64,000 nucleotides of DNA, taken from NCBI RefSeq assembly GCF_004319545.1, contig NZ_CP036313.1:2048501-2112500 (forward strand). Direction: 5' to 3'. The notes under the pieces are model-generated. The model did not search any database, was not told where the DNA came from, and worked only from the letters and a program-made list of their open reading frames with translations. The DNA comes from Desulfobacter hydrogenophilus. GTDB taxonomy: Bacteria > Desulfobacterota > Desulfobacteria > Desulfobacterales > Desulfobacteraceae. The position numbers and the translations under genes were made by a program. Of the stretch, positions 18,052-27,655 are shown piece by piece. Within the stretch, counting starts at the first letter, position 1; each line of letters opens with the position of its first letter.

Positions 18052-18500
18052 TATTCTTTGAGCACCTCATCAATATCAAGAATGCCGATTAACTGTTTTT
18101 TCGTTTTTAAAACACCCTGGAAGTATTTGCCTTTGACACCACCAATATTTGAAGGTGCGGACTCTATTTTCTCCTTCTGGGTGATGACCACATCGGAAAT
18201 GGCATCCACCAGAAGACCGATATGCTCATCTTCAGAATTGACAATGATGTTGCGGTTGTCTTTGCTTGGGGCGACCGGGGACAGACCCAGTTTTTTGCCC
18301 AAGTCAATGATCGTTACAATTCTGCCCCGAAGATTCAATATGCCTTTGACATATTCAGATGACTGGGGCACTTGTGTAATTTCAAAATGCTTATTTATTT
18401 CTTGAATATTTAATATGTCGATTCCACAAATGGCTCCACCAACATAGAATGTGGAGAACTCTATGTCATTGGATGTGGTCTCTTTGGACTCTTTGTTCAT
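18051..18500 (-). CDS. cheW: CheW coupling protein
   Basis: 149 aa, a single CheW SH3-like domain: FSTFYVGGAICGIDILNIQEI at the N-terminus, VPQSSEYVKGILNLRGRIVTIIDL and VDAISDVV as expected. It bridges chemoreceptors to CheA. A GGAGATT site precedes the ATG. It is 36 bp downstream of cheA and overlaps cheB. Confidence 0.96.
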   Translation of the reverse strand: MNKESKETTSNDIEFSTFYVGGAICGIDILNIQEINKHFEITQVPQSSEYVKGILNLRGRIVTIIDLGKKLGLSPVAPSKDNRNIIVNSEDEHIGLLVDAISDVVITQKEKIESAPSNIGGVKGKYFQGVLKTKKQLIGILDIDEVLKE

Positions 18501-18536
18501 GTCAATCTCCTAACGGGTATCTGCTTAGTGGACGTT

Positions 18537-21500
18537 TTACAAATTCATATATTGTCTGACAACAGCCATCAGTTTTTCCCTGTCAAGTTTTATTTCATAT
18601 TCGTCGATACCCACGGATCTGCCTTTTTCAATATGCGATTCACTGGCAAGCGATGTCAGAGCAATAACCCCAAGATGTGAGTAGCTGGGATCACTTTTAA
18701 TCCGTTTGGTTAATTCAAATCCGTCCATATTGGGCATTTCTAGATCCGTTACAACCAAGTCAATCTCTTCTGCGCGTTCTTTTAGAAGTTCCCAGGCAAT
18801 CCGTCCGTCTTCGGCTTCAATGACTTTAAAGCCGTCCTCTACCATGAACTGTTTGACCTGGTTTCTGAAAAAGGCTGAGTCTTCGGCAAACAGGATAATT
18901 TTCTCGCCGTCTTCAGCCATTGTTGCTGCTGCCTGAGCCTCGGCTTTAAACCAGTCCGGGTTCAACGTTTTAACCAGTTCAAAAATATCCACCAGCAATG
19001 TGGTATGGTTGTTTATAATCATGGAGCCGCTGACGGCAGGTTGCTTCAAGGTAGAACTGTCAATGTTGAGCACAACTTCCTGGGCATCTACTGGTGGGGT
19101 AACCATAAGCCCTAATTCACGGTCTTTGACCTTGAAGACAATAACTTCCTGCTGGTCTCTTTCAGGCAGTTGTTCAACGTTTACCACCTGGGACAGTTCA
19201 TACAGGGGCAGGGAGCCGCCGCGGTACTGGACAACCTTGCGATCGCCGACTTGTTCAATGTCGGATGTTTTGATACGTTCAATTCGTTCCACAATGCTTA
19301 ACGGCGCGGCAAAATGTTCTTTTTCGTTATTTTTGAATGTCAGTAACGCGACCTTATCGGCCCTGGCCGCCGCTTCTTCCTCTGCTGCTTTGGCAACATT
19401 CTGACTGGCTTCGGCAACGGCCGAGAGTTCGGCTATCTGGGCAAGGTTGGATATATCAAGGATTAAGGCAACCTTACCGTCACCCATAATCGTGGCTCCG
19501 GCATAGGCGGTGCATTTTTTTAAATGCCTGCCCACAGGTTTAACAACGATTTCTTCGGAATCATGGAGTTGATCGACCACAAGACCGTATTTGAATGCCC
19601 CGGCAGATACAACCGCAATATTGATCGCAGATGAGGCATGATAACGCCGGTCGCTTTTCGCTCTTTCTGTTTCCTCTCCAGTTTGATTCTCAGAGTCAGA
19701 ATTCTCTTCAAGCATGTGAACCTTTGACCTGCGGTCTGAGAGACTGGTTCTGCGGTCTTCGTGTTCTTCGCAGGTTTCAGGATCAACGAACGTGCGTTGT
19801 ATGCCGAGCATGTCCGATAGGTTCAAGAGGGGCAGAAGTTCGCCTCTGAGCCGGACAACATCGGCATCCCCAACTTTTTCAATTTTTTCTTTGATCTGAC
19901 TAGCCGGAATTCTGAGCAGTTCGTTGAGGTTGACCTGGGGAACTGCATATCGTTCATTGCCGACAGAGGTGATCTGGCTGGGAATAATGGCTAGAGTTAA
20001 AGGCAGCTTGATTTGGATATCCGTTCCCTGTCCGGGGGTTGAATCAAGTTCTATGATTCCGCCTAAAGCTTCAATGTTTGTGACCACCACATCCATGCCT
20101 ACGCCCCGGCCGGATACATCTGTAACCTCCTTGGCAGTTGAAAATCCCGGTAGAAAAATCAGTTCTGTTTTCTGCTTGTCCGACATTTCTTCAACCCTCG
20201 ATTCGGATATCAGACCCTTTTCAATGGCCGAGGAGGCCATTTTGGCCGGATCTAATCCCCGGCCATCGTCTGAGATGACAATATTAACCTGACCTGCATC
20301 GTGGAATGCCTTTAAAATGATTTTCCCCGTGCCTTTTTTACCCATCTGCTCCCTTTCCATGGGCGTTTCAATACCATGGTCAACGGAGTTTCTTATAAGG
20401 TGGGTCAACGGGTCATTAATGGATTCCAGGATGGTTTTATCCAACTCAACCTCTTTGCCTTCGATTTCCAGATCTATGGATTTTCCCAACTGGTGGGACA
20501 GATCTCGGACCACCCGGGAAAATTTGTTCAGAATATTGGCAATGGGCTGCATCCGTGTGCGCATGATCGCTTCCTGGAGCTCTGATGTGATCATGTCAAT
20601 GCGCTGGCTGGACAGCTCGGTCGCCTTTACGTTAAACGAATTGACCCCCTGGAGAAGCTGATTTCTGCTAAGTACAAGTTCTCCGGCAAGGTTCATCAAT
20701 GTGTCAAGCAGCCCCACATTAACACGCAAAGAGCTCTGGGGTTTTCCACCAATGGTTAACTCTTTTTCCTGGGATTTGGCCATGGGTGCCTCCTGGACTG
20801 CCGCGTTGTTTCGCTGTTTTGAAATGGTGGGTGCCGGTGTGGCGACAGCCGCGGGTTGGGCTACCACCTCAGGTTGGGGCGCTGCCTTTACAGTTTCAAC
20901 AGGTTGGAGCAGAGGAGGGGGGATTTCACCGGTGCTGTCTGCTCTGAAGTCTATCATATCGTCTGCAATGATATGGATGCACCGATTTGTGACACCAAAT
21001 AGTGTCTCGGCCATATCATATTCGATAATAGAGGCAAATAGTATCTGGAAAGGGATTTTTTCGGGAATATCGGTGTCATTAAGTGTGCCGGCACCAGCGG
21101 TATCAATCCTGGCATCAATAATAGTGCCGGTTTTAGACAGATTGTTTAAAAGTTCCATGGGGTTTTTGGATTGCTGGTGAATATCGTTGATCAGATCATA
21201 TTCAACAAGGAATAGATTTTTGCCTTCCGCTTTGCAGGTTTCAATGTCCTTAAGCGCCACCTGCTGAAAGGTTCTGCCGTCCTGGAGTACGATATCTGCG
21301 AACGGTTCTGTCGGGCCCATTTTGGGGATTTCTTGTTGTTCTGCTTTCAAGGAGGGCTCGGGTGCAGATGCCGTGGTTATATTTTCCAAGGCGTGGACAT
21401 GGGCGGAAATATCAACGTCATTGCTGGTTTGAATGTTGTTCAACAGATTTTCAAGTTCGTCAAACCCTTTTAGCAATTTGCTGATTTTTTCAGAGTCAGG

Positions 21501-21749
21501 GATCAGTTCCCTGTTTCTGATCATTCCTAGTACATTCTCAAGATGGTGTGAAAGATTTTTAATGGTTGTCAACCCCATGAATCCGGCACCGCCTTTGATG
21601 GAATGGGCCGCCCTGAAAACGTTGTTCACCAGATCAAGGTCAATGTTTGCGCCGCCCTCCTCAATCGTCAACAAATCACTTTCAATGTCTGCCAAGTGAT
21701 CCAGCGATTCTTCAATATACATTTGTAGGGTTTCGTCGTCTTCAAACAT
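18537..21749 (-). CDS. cheA: Hybrid chemotaxis histidine kinase CheA with two CheW-like domains and a C-terminal receiver
   Basis: 1070 aa. An Hpt domain carries His49 in AAHSIKGGAGF; a regulatory/P2-like part and an Ala/Pro-rich linker follow. The dimerisation helix pair contains AGELVLSRNQLLQ, and the HATPase domain has RNSVDHGIE, DDGRGLD and GRGVGMDVV. A CheW-like domain (RYAVPQVNLNELLRIP) is split by a charged insert around DRRTSLSDRRSK. A second CheW-like region (EKEHFAAPLSIVERIERI) and a receiver with Asp1002 (VVTDLEMP) complete it. ATG follows AGGAG. It heads the cheA-W-B-R operon. The built-in receiver and lack of cheY or an MCP gene suggest control of a function other than simple flagellar switching; that part is inference. 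Confidence 0.96.
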   Translation of the reverse strand: MFEDDETLQMYIEESLDHLADIESDLLTIEEGGANIDLDLVNNVFRAAHSIKGGAGFMGLTTIKNLSHHLENVLGMIRNRELIPDSEKISKLLKGFDELENLLNNIQTSNDVDISAHVHALENITTASAPEPSLKAEQQEIPKMGPTEPFADIVLQDGRTFQQVALKDIETCKAEGKNLFLVEYDLINDIHQQSKNPMELLNNLSKTGTIIDARIDTAGAGTLNDTDIPEKIPFQILFASIIEYDMAETLFGVTNRCIHIIADDMIDFRADSTGEIPPPLLQPVETVKAAPQPEVVAQPAAVATPAPTISKQRNNAAVQEAPMAKSQEKELTIGGKPQSSLRVNVGLLDTLMNLAGELVLSRNQLLQGVNSFNVKATELSSQRIDMITSELQEAIMRTRMQPIANILNKFSRVVRDLSHQLGKSIDLEIEGKEVELDKTILESINDPLTHLIRNSVDHGIETPMEREQMGKKGTGKIILKAFHDAGQVNIVISDDGRGLDPAKMASSAIEKGLISESRVEEMSDKQKTELIFLPGFSTAKEVTDVSGRGVGMDVVVTNIEALGGIIELDSTPGQGTDIQIKLPLTLAIIPSQITSVGNERYAVPQVNLNELLRIPASQIKEKIEKVGDADVVRLRGELLPLLNLSDMLGIQRTFVDPETCEEHEDRRTSLSDRRSKVHMLEENSDSENQTGEETERAKSDRRYHASSAINIAVVSAGAFKYGLVVDQLHDSEEIVVKPVGRHLKKCTAYAGATIMGDGKVALILDISNLAQIAELSAVAEASQNVAKAAEEEAAARADKVALLTFKNNEKEHFAAPLSIVERIERIKTSDIEQVGDRKVVQYRGGSLPLYELSQVVNVEQLPERDQQEVIVFKVKDRELGLMVTPPVDAQEVVLNIDSSTLKQPAVSGSMIINNHTTLLVDIFELVKTLNPDWFKAEAQAAATMAEDGEKIILFAEDSAFFRNQVKQFMVEDGFKVIEAEDGRIAWELLKERAEEIDLVVTDLEMPNMDGFELTKRIKSDPSYSHLGVIALTSLASESHIEKGRSVGIDEYEIKLDREKLMAVVRQYMNL

Positions 21750-21805
21750 ATTAAAAACTCCTGAAAGAATGTCATAGAAATGATTTAAAGTCGTGATATG
21801 AAGAT

Positions 21806-21834
21806 AATCTACAGAAAATATAATGTAAAGTCAA
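21806..21834 (-). promoter_or_regulatory. Predicted sigma-70 promoter of the che operon
   Basis: On the minus strand TTGACT (-35) and TAGATT (-10) are separated by exactly 17 bp, about 57 bp upstream of the cheA ATG. The match to the sigma-70 consensus is good and the position sensible. It is predicted from sequence only. Confidence 0.6.
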
Positions 21835-21958
21835 ATTAAAGATATCACCGGATTTTTTATAGAAAATTGTTTGTAACATGCTAAGATTTTTAAACTTTCA
21901 CTGTGGTCTGAACCACGGTTAAAAACCCGGTCAGGCCATGGCTGTGATTGCAATGATT

Positions 21959-23188
21959 TCATATTTTGCGAACAATATCGTTGTGATAGACGTCCAGAGG
22001 TATCCCAATCAGCAGGCGGGTATTGGGTTTCGCATTGTCTACGGGTTCGCCTTTTTCATTCGTCAGTGACAATACCTTGGTTTGCCGTGCAGGGCCTTGG
22101 GGGCTGAGGACCTCTATTTCGTCACCAGGTATCAGCTTGTTTCTGATGTCAATCAAATATAGATGTTTCCCACGGTTTTCAAGGATTTTACCTATAAAGC
22201 TATGAATCTTTCCTTTGTGCAAGTTACCGGGGTTCAAGGTGTTTTTTGATTTGCCATCCGGATGGCCAAAATAGAACCCGGTGCAATAGGCCCGGTGATA
22301 TATTCGGTATAGTTCTGAATGCCATTCCGGGCGGACGGAATAAGAATTCGGTTCTGCGATATATGCGTCAATGGCGTTACGATATGTTTTTACCACAGAA
22401 CTCAGATAATTTATTCCTTTCATCCTGCCCTCTATTTTAAAGGAAGAAATTCCGGCATGGATTAATTCGGGAATGTGGTCTATCAGACACATATCCTTGG
22501 AGTTAAAGATGTAGGTTCCGCGGCTGTCCTCCTGGACAGGATAATATTCATTGGGTCGAAGCTCTTCCATGACAGCGTAATTCCAACGGCAGGGATGGCT
22601 GCATAGTCCCCTGTTGCTGTCCCGGCCACTTAAGAAGCTGCTCAAAAGGCACCTGCCTGAGTAGGACATGCACATGGCGCCATGGACAAAGGTCTCCGTC
22701 TGGATTGTTGTGCGCGATGTAATGGTTTTTATCTCTTCAATGGATAATTCCCTTGCCAGATTTATTCGTTTAATGCCCTGCTGTTCCCAGAAAAGAACTG
22801 CATTGAAATTTGTGGTATTAGCCTGGGTGCTCAAATGGATGTCAATATGGGGGATAATCTGCCTGGCCTTTAGAATAATACCCGGGTCCGAAATGATAAT
22901 GGCATGGGGTGCGATATTGCCTATCCTTTCCAGAAAGGCTTCGATACTGTCCTGTTCATGGTTGCGGGAGTAAATGTTGCAGGTAAGATATACTTTGACT
23001 TGGTGTTTTTCGGCAAATTTTATCGCAGCTTCAAGTTCGTCGTCTGTAAAGTTGCCTGAAAAATTTCTCAGACTGAAATCCTTACCGCCCAGATACACCG
23101 CATCTGCCCCGTAATGGACTGCAATTTCAAGTTTTTCAAAGTTGCCGGCCGGTGCAAGCAACTCAGGTTTTTTTAAAACATCCGGCAT
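21959..23188 (-). CDS. U32-family protein, TrhP/YegQ-like (tRNA hydroxylation)
   Basis: 409 aa. It begins KPELLAPAGNFEKLEIAVHYGADAVYLGG, the U32 signature, and has the motif FVHGAMCMSYSGRCLLSSF followed by NRGLCSHPCRWNY, the four-Cys arrangement of this family. Close relatives (TrhP/YegQ) hydroxylate tRNA U34 using prephenate, although they are often labelled peptidase U32. TrhP is the best guess among the U32 subfamilies (RlhA, UbiU/V, TrhP) because of the NRG-CSxPCRW block. It stands alone between the che operon and tRNA-Arg. Confidence 0.82.
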   Translation of the reverse strand: MPDVLKKPELLAPAGNFEKLEIAVHYGADAVYLGGKDFSLRNFSGNFTDDELEAAIKFAEKHQVKVYLTCNIYSRNHEQDSIEAFLERIGNIAPHAIIISDPGIILKARQIIPHIDIHLSTQANTTNFNAVLFWEQQGIKRINLARELSIEEIKTITSRTTIQTETFVHGAMCMSYSGRCLLSSFLSGRDSNRGLCSHPCRWNYAVMEELRPNEYYPVQEDSRGTYIFNSKDMCLIDHIPELIHAGISSFKIEGRMKGINYLSSVVKTYRNAIDAYIAEPNSYSVRPEWHSELYRIYHRAYCTGFYFGHPDGKSKNTLNPGNLHKGKIHSFIGKILENRGKHLYLIDIRNKLIPGDEIEVLSPQGPARQTKVLSLTNEKGEPVDNAKPNTRLLIGIPLDVYHNDIVRKI

Positions 23189-23240
23189 CGTATCCCAGTT
23201 GCGGCAAAAATATCCACACGGCCAAGATCTGTTAAAATAA

Positions 23241-23315
23241 TGGTGCCCCCGGCAAGAATCGAACTTGCGCTCAAGGATTAGGAATCCTATGCTCTATCCA
23301 CTGAGCTACGGGGGC
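23241..23315 (-). tRNA. tRNA-Arg (anticodon CCT)
   Basis: A 75-nt cloverleaf on the minus strand: acceptor GCCCCCG/CGGGGGC, D-arm GCTCAGTGGATAGAGC, anticodon loop TTCCTAA giving CCT, T-arm GCAAG-TTCGATT-CTTGC, discriminator A and encoded CCA. The outer anticodon-stem pair is a U-U mismatch. It is a single isolated tRNA, 146 bp from the IS. Confidence 0.95.
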
Positions 23316-23454
23316 ACATCTTTATTAATTCGGGCTATAAGTATCATAACCTGGCCTTTTAGACAATACTCAAGCGTTCAACTTAATGGAAAATCTGGAT
23401 ATATTCTAAAATTATTATGAAAGCAAGTGATAAATTGATTCGGTTGTGATTTAT

Positions 23455-23461
23455 GTATTAA
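23455..23461. repeat. Target-site duplication, left copy
   Basis: GTATTAA directly abuts the left IS end and is repeated exactly at 25001-25007 after the right end. A 7-bp duplication marks the insertion and indicates that neither end has since been rearranged. Confidence 0.85.
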
Positions 23462-25000
23462 CTCAACTTTCGGAGGAGTAAATTTACACCCCCAATAATT
23501 CCTCAGGCCTACTTGAAAAACCGAAATACTTGAGAGCTTGGCCCATTACCTGATCAAGCATCACTTGAACCATACGCTCGGTAAAATTAAATAATTGCCG
23601 AATATTTACCAAAGCTAAACGCATGATCCGCTCCAAAGAAACCATAAAAGACAAATTGGTCATCTCATCGTTACAGGCCCTGAAGAGCTCCCCGAATGAT
23701 CTCTGATCCATACATTGCCGCTGATAAAGGCTGAGAATATTATACCTGGCAATAACCAGAGATGTATGGCCCACAAGGCCATCGTAATTTCGAATTTGTA
23801 TTTCCTTCACCAATTTTAAGTGCTGTTTGCACATTTTGAAAAAGACCTCTATATCCCAACGTTTGCCGTACAGACGAATGATTTCTTCATTAGGAAGGGC
23901 CAAATCTGTCGACAGGAGTGCAAGCCAGCCACGTTTTTTATCACAGGGAACAAAAATGATTTTTGCCTGCTTGCCGTTGGAAAGAGTAACAATAGCTTGG
24001 GCTTTGACTTTTGCTCTTCCTCGTTTTTTCTTCAATTTTCCATAGAGTTCGGACAGCCTAAGCTTTTTGCCTTGATATTCATAAAGCCATTTTGGATGAT
24101 CTTTCAGCATGCATATGACGTGTATGTATTCCCGCAAATTTGCGATTGCTGACGGCATCGAAAACCAACTGTCCATTAAAATATACTTAGCCCGGACACC
24201 CATATCAAGGGCTCTTTTTACCATCGGTACGAGATGGGCTGTGGTTTTTGTAACCGCTTCCTGGCGGCGATGATATCCGCAGGTCCTTTTATCAATATCA
24301 GGATTTATTTCATTGTATCGATTCTTTTTGTCTACAGATGATAAAAGGGCAAAATCAAGTCCAAGAAAACTGTTACCGTCAGACCAGCCAAGAGTCAGCA
24401 TCCGGAATCCTTTGATGTACTTCATATCTGTATGATCAAACACCCGGGATAAAAGCTCGACTTTTTTAGAACGGTTTCTGCTATAGGTAGAATCGTCGAA
24501 GATAAGAACTTCTTCAGAAGAATCATCAAGGAGCTTTCTGATGATAAAATAAATTCGGCGGCAGAGCTGAAGGGTAAACCGCCGCCAGTTATATGTTGGA
24601 GAGTTCAAAAAATTGTAAGCGGCGTCCTTATCGACATCAACTTTTTTATTTTTCACAATGCCCTGGTATAAATTCTTGTTGTGAAATGCCAAGTTAAATA
24701 GGGCTGTGAAAATGGCAAGCGGTGAGGCTCCTTTGGTTTTAACGATTCCTGATTGATTCAATAACTTACCAATTTTGAATTTTGTAAAATAATCATTGAG
24801 TACGCCGATTTGTTCTGAATTTGTCATTTGATTTTCTACGTTGGTAAGGGTAGTATTCATTTTGGCGAATTTCCTTTGTATGAAATGTTTGTTTAGTGGT
24901 AAACAAAGCGTATCATATAAAGTGAAATTCGTCAATTTAAATAATAAAATCAGTTTGTTGTGTTTTTATTCACTATCATTTTTAATCACCGAAAGTTGAG
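23462..25000 (-). mobile_element. Complete IS4-type insertion sequence (about 1539 bp)
   Basis: The element is bounded by perfect 12-bp inverted repeats CTCAACTTTCGG (left, 23462) and CCGAAAGTTGAG (right, ending 25000), and flanked by a 7-bp direct duplication GTATTAA. It contains one transposase gene filling most of its length. Intact ends, an intact open frame and an exact duplication point to a recent, probably still mobile copy. It sits between tRNA-Arg and a decayed histidine kinase. Confidence 0.92.
23484..24860 (-). CDS. IS4-family DDE transposase
   Basis: 458 aa from the ATG at 24860, which has AAAGGAAA about ten bases upstream; a longer frame to 24935 lacks support. The catalytic triad is visible: D in LIFDDSTYSRN, D in ILMDSWFSMP and E in the IS4 motif Y-G-K-R-W-D-I-E-V-F-F-K (Y-2-R-3-E-6-K). 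The N-terminal third is a helical DNA-binding region. The frame is intact, so the protein is probably functional. Confidence 0.93.
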   Translation of the reverse strand: MNTTLTNVENQMTNSEQIGVLNDYFTKFKIGKLLNQSGIVKTKGASPLAIFTALFNLAFHNKNLYQGIVKNKKVDVDKDAAYNFLNSPTYNWRRFTLQLCRRIYFIIRKLLDDSSEEVLIFDDSTYSRNRSKKVELLSRVFDHTDMKYIKGFRMLTLGWSDGNSFLGLDFALLSSVDKKNRYNEINPDIDKRTCGYHRRQEAVTKTTAHLVPMVKRALDMGVRAKYILMDSWFSMPSAIANLREYIHVICMLKDHPKWLYEYQGKKLRLSELYGKLKKKRGRAKVKAQAIVTLSNGKQAKIIFVPCDKKRGWLALLSTDLALPNEEIIRLYGKRWDIEVFFKMCKQHLKLVKEIQIRNYDGLVGHTSLVIARYNILSLYQRQCMDQRSFGELFRACNDEMTNLSFMVSLERIMRLALVNIRQLFNFTERMVQVMLDQVMGQALKYFGFSSRPEELLGV

Positions 25001-25007
25001 GTATTAA
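25001..25007. repeat. Target-site duplication, right copy
   Basis: An exact GTATTAA directly after the right IS end, matching 23455-23461. Confidence 0.85.
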
Positions 25008-25019
25008 TTATAGAGAGGT

Positions 25020-25584
25020 TGGAGTTCTTTCTTGTCTTTGATCAAATATTGATATGCCCGTAAATTTTAAGGTGGTAGACGAACTCGAAATTTTCATGGA
25101 GGATATCAAGGTCTTCATGGAAAATGGAAAAAAGAGAAGTTTTTCGTATGCTTGATGCCATTTATGAATCATAATCAAGGAATATACCGGGGATCTTCCT
25201 ATGTTGCCCTGTGAAGGCACAAAAATTTAACAGGTCCTATTGAATATTCTTTTCAACGGTGCCCAAACCATGCAGACGACGGAAACAGGCACCCCTAAAT
25301 TTATAATTAGAATTTACAAAAAAGAAACACCTGAAATGGTCTGCGTATAAATAGACGACAACGGGCTTGGTATGGATGAGACAAGAAAGTCCAAGGTCTT
25401 TGATCCATTTTTACAACGAAACCTGTTGGCGTAGGAACCGGCCTTGGACTTTTTGTATCGTATTTTATAATTACTGAAAACCACAAAGGACACTTGCCTT
25501 ACTTTCAGAGCCAGGAAAAGGAGCGCATTTTATTATTCGAATTCCGACTCATAATAAGAATGCACCAAGGCCAAACTAAAAATT
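25020..25584 (+). pseudogene. Decayed sensor histidine kinase (HATPase domain remnant)
   Basis: No long frame is open, but the three forward frames together spell a HATPase_c domain: an N-box-like LNILFNGAQTM near 25239, a G1 box DDNGLGMDE near 25354 preceded by a stop codon, KVFDPF, then after a frameshift FTTKPVGVGTGLGLFVSYFI, and after another shift the G2-type SEPGKGAHFIIRIP near 25504. At least two frameshifts and one nonsense codon are needed. The upstream half (25020-25230) is too degraded to identify. It may once have extended across the IS site. Confidence 0.75.
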
Positions 25585-25609
25585 AAAGCGGGTGCTTGCT
25601 TCTGAGGTT

Positions 25610-27334
25610 TTACTCTACAAGCAATTTCTGGCCGGGATAAATTTTGCTTCTCTTACTTAAATGATTTAATGACAGTAGGCGGTCAAGACTCATATTGTGT
25701 CTTTTTGCAATGCGCATAGGACTGTCCCCGGATTTGACTTTGTATCTTGAGAATTTTTTGTTGTCTCCTATATCCCCAGTGACAATCGTCAGTCGTTGAC
25801 CTATGCTTAGCTTGGGCCCTGATAATTTGTTAAGCGCTTTGATCCGTTTTGTGGTCGTAGAGAATTTTCTGGCAATCATCCACAGGTTGTCTCCTCGGCG
25901 CACGGTATACGTAATGTTTTTTGATTTTTTGTAGGCTTTTGAGGCTGTCTTTGCACTTGCCTCGTAATTTGATCGCTTCGACCCTGGAATTTTTAATACC
26001 TTGCCAATAACAATACAGCTTTTTTTTGAAATTTTATTGTACCTGGCAATGGCACTTACAGAAGTTTTAAATTTGCCAGCAATGCCTGATAAGGTATCTC
26101 CCTTGCGTACACGGTAGTAGGCGTACTGGGGGGGCTGGTGGTAAGTTGTTTTAATGGCATCTATCTTGGTCATAAACTGGTCGGCATTATCCACCGGTAT
26201 CTTAATTGTGTAAGGCTCAGGTGGCAGGACTTCATGACGCAGCTCCGGATTAAGAGAGACAAGCGTGTCTGTATCCACATTAATTGCTTTTGCAATCTCA
26301 CTTAAACGGACCTGTTTTTTTATGTCAAAGGTTTTATATTCAAGCGGCTTTAGGGGGGTGTCTATAACAATATCGTATTTTTCCAGGTTCCTGACAATAT
26401 GAACAGTCGCCAGAAATCTTGGCACATACCTTGCTGTTTCCCGGGGCAGGTTCTGGTATAGATCCCAGAAATTGTCCAAGTAGTTGAGTTTCTGTTTGCG
26501 AATTGTCTTTAGTACACGGTATTCACCACAATTGTAAGCTGCAATGGCGGTGGTCCAGTCCCCGAACAGATTGTGCAGTTCTTTGAGATAATCAATGGCG
26601 GCCCTGGTGGCTTTTTCAGGATCCATGCGTTCATCTATATAATGATTGCGGTTTAATCCGAATTTATTGCCGGTTGAGGGTATGAACTGCCACAGGCCAA
26701 GCGCCCTTGCCGGGGATAACGCCCGGTTCTTATAGCCACTTTCAATCAAGGGAAGCCAGGAGATCTCTTCAGGTAATCCTGCTTTTTTAAGCTCTTGAAC
26801 AATAAATGGACGGTAGCGACAGGAGCGGTTAAGTGAATGGATAAAAAATCTACGTTCAGGTCCGGTCAAGCGTTTAATCTCAGCATTCACATGATCGTTC
26901 AAGGTGATGGGGATGGCGTCATGATGACCGGTTACAACAATCTGACGGGATGCATAAATTTCAAGAACACGTTTGGAGATAAGATAACGAATGTCCTCTT
27001 TTTGTTGATTCACCTGAGAATTGTCAGTCGTATCAATTTCAAGCATTAGGGCATAGGATGCATCCAGGCTAGATAAAGCCTCTTCAAGGCTACCCTCTTT
27101 CCAGTAATTTTGTGCCACACTGCAAAGTTCAAGGGCCTGATCTATTTTTTCCTGATCAGAATTCGGATCTTGGTTTCGGTCTTTTGTTTCGGGTTGGAGG
27201 CTACACTCACTCCGAGCATCAGTCTTTTTAATGTTTTGGTCTGTTAAGGGCTTATTGGCTGACAAGTGGGACTGCTGGCAGCCGCTAATCAGAAATAAGG
27301 CAAAAATAAATGCGGCCAATTTGTAAGTATTCAC
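25610..27334 (-). CDS. MltD-like membrane-bound lytic transglycosylase with three LysM domains
   Basis: 574 aa from a GTG preceded by AAGGAGACGAA. The N-terminus is a lipoprotein signal with lipobox LISGC (Cys19). The SLT/GEWL-type domain has catalytic Glu in PLIESGYKN, then ALGLWQFIPSTGNKFGL and the AAYNCGEYRV block. Three LysM repeats follow (YYRVRKGDTLSGIAGKF, YTVRRGDNLWMIARKF, YKVKSGDSPMRIAKRH). It cleaves murein glycan strands at the outer-membrane inner face, probably in wall turnover. It stands alone, facing the IS-damaged region. Confidence 0.93.
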   Translation of the reverse strand: MNTYKLAAFIFALFLISGCQQSHLSANKPLTDQNIKKTDARSECSLQPETKDRNQDPNSDQEKIDQALELCSVAQNYWKEGSLEEALSSLDASYALMLEIDTTDNSQVNQQKEDIRYLISKRVLEIYASRQIVVTGHHDAIPITLNDHVNAEIKRLTGPERRFFIHSLNRSCRYRPFIVQELKKAGLPEEISWLPLIESGYKNRALSPARALGLWQFIPSTGNKFGLNRNHYIDERMDPEKATRAAIDYLKELHNLFGDWTTAIAAYNCGEYRVLKTIRKQKLNYLDNFWDLYQNLPRETARYVPRFLATVHIVRNLEKYDIVIDTPLKPLEYKTFDIKKQVRLSEIAKAINVDTDTLVSLNPELRHEVLPPEPYTIKIPVDNADQFMTKIDAIKTTYHQPPQYAYYRVRKGDTLSGIAGKFKTSVSAIARYNKISKKSCIVIGKVLKIPGSKRSNYEASAKTASKAYKKSKNITYTVRRGDNLWMIARKFSTTTKRIKALNKLSGPKLSIGQRLTIVTGDIGDNKKFSRYKVKSGDSPMRIAKRHNMSLDRLLSLNHLSKRSKIYPGQKLLVE

Positions 27335-27655
27335 TTCGTCTCCTTACCGATAGCTGTTTAATATAAAAATTTTGAATTTAAAAATTTAGACTGCTAAATT
27401 ACTATCATGTTTTGTTGTGAATAGAATATTCAGTATCGATAGACCAAATCAGTTTATGACTGGTATTGGAATATCTATTTGTGTAATGAAGATCGCATGG
27501 AATGTCAATGAAAAAATATCGTGGAACTATTGTTTTTATTGAGTTTTAACCTTTCAATAGAAAATTAAAGAACGTTGTATTGCGGGAAAGTTTATAATTT
27601 TATTCTTTGTTGGTTTCTTATTTTATGGGCTTGCGGAATATTCGAAATATATTTA
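27335..27655. other. AT-rich intergenic stretch
   Basis: An AT-rich interval between the lytic transglycosylase start and the tRNA promoter. A small forward ORF at 27575-27766 lacks a ribosome-binding site and runs into the tRNA leader, so it is not called. I see no repeat, RNA gene or terminator here. Confidence 0.5.

Noticed and set aside
21900..21921. Short inverted repeat GTGGTCTGAACCAC between the che operon and the U32 gene
   Set aside because: Only five to seven pairs and no T-run on either strand; too weak to call a terminator.
24861..24935. Longer N-terminus for the transposase
   Set aside because: The internal ATG at 24860 has a proper ribosome site; the added 25 residues look non-coding.
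25008..25220. 70-codon minus-strand ORF beside the IS
   Set aside because: Lies antisense to the kinase pseudogene; no start signal or recognisable sequence.
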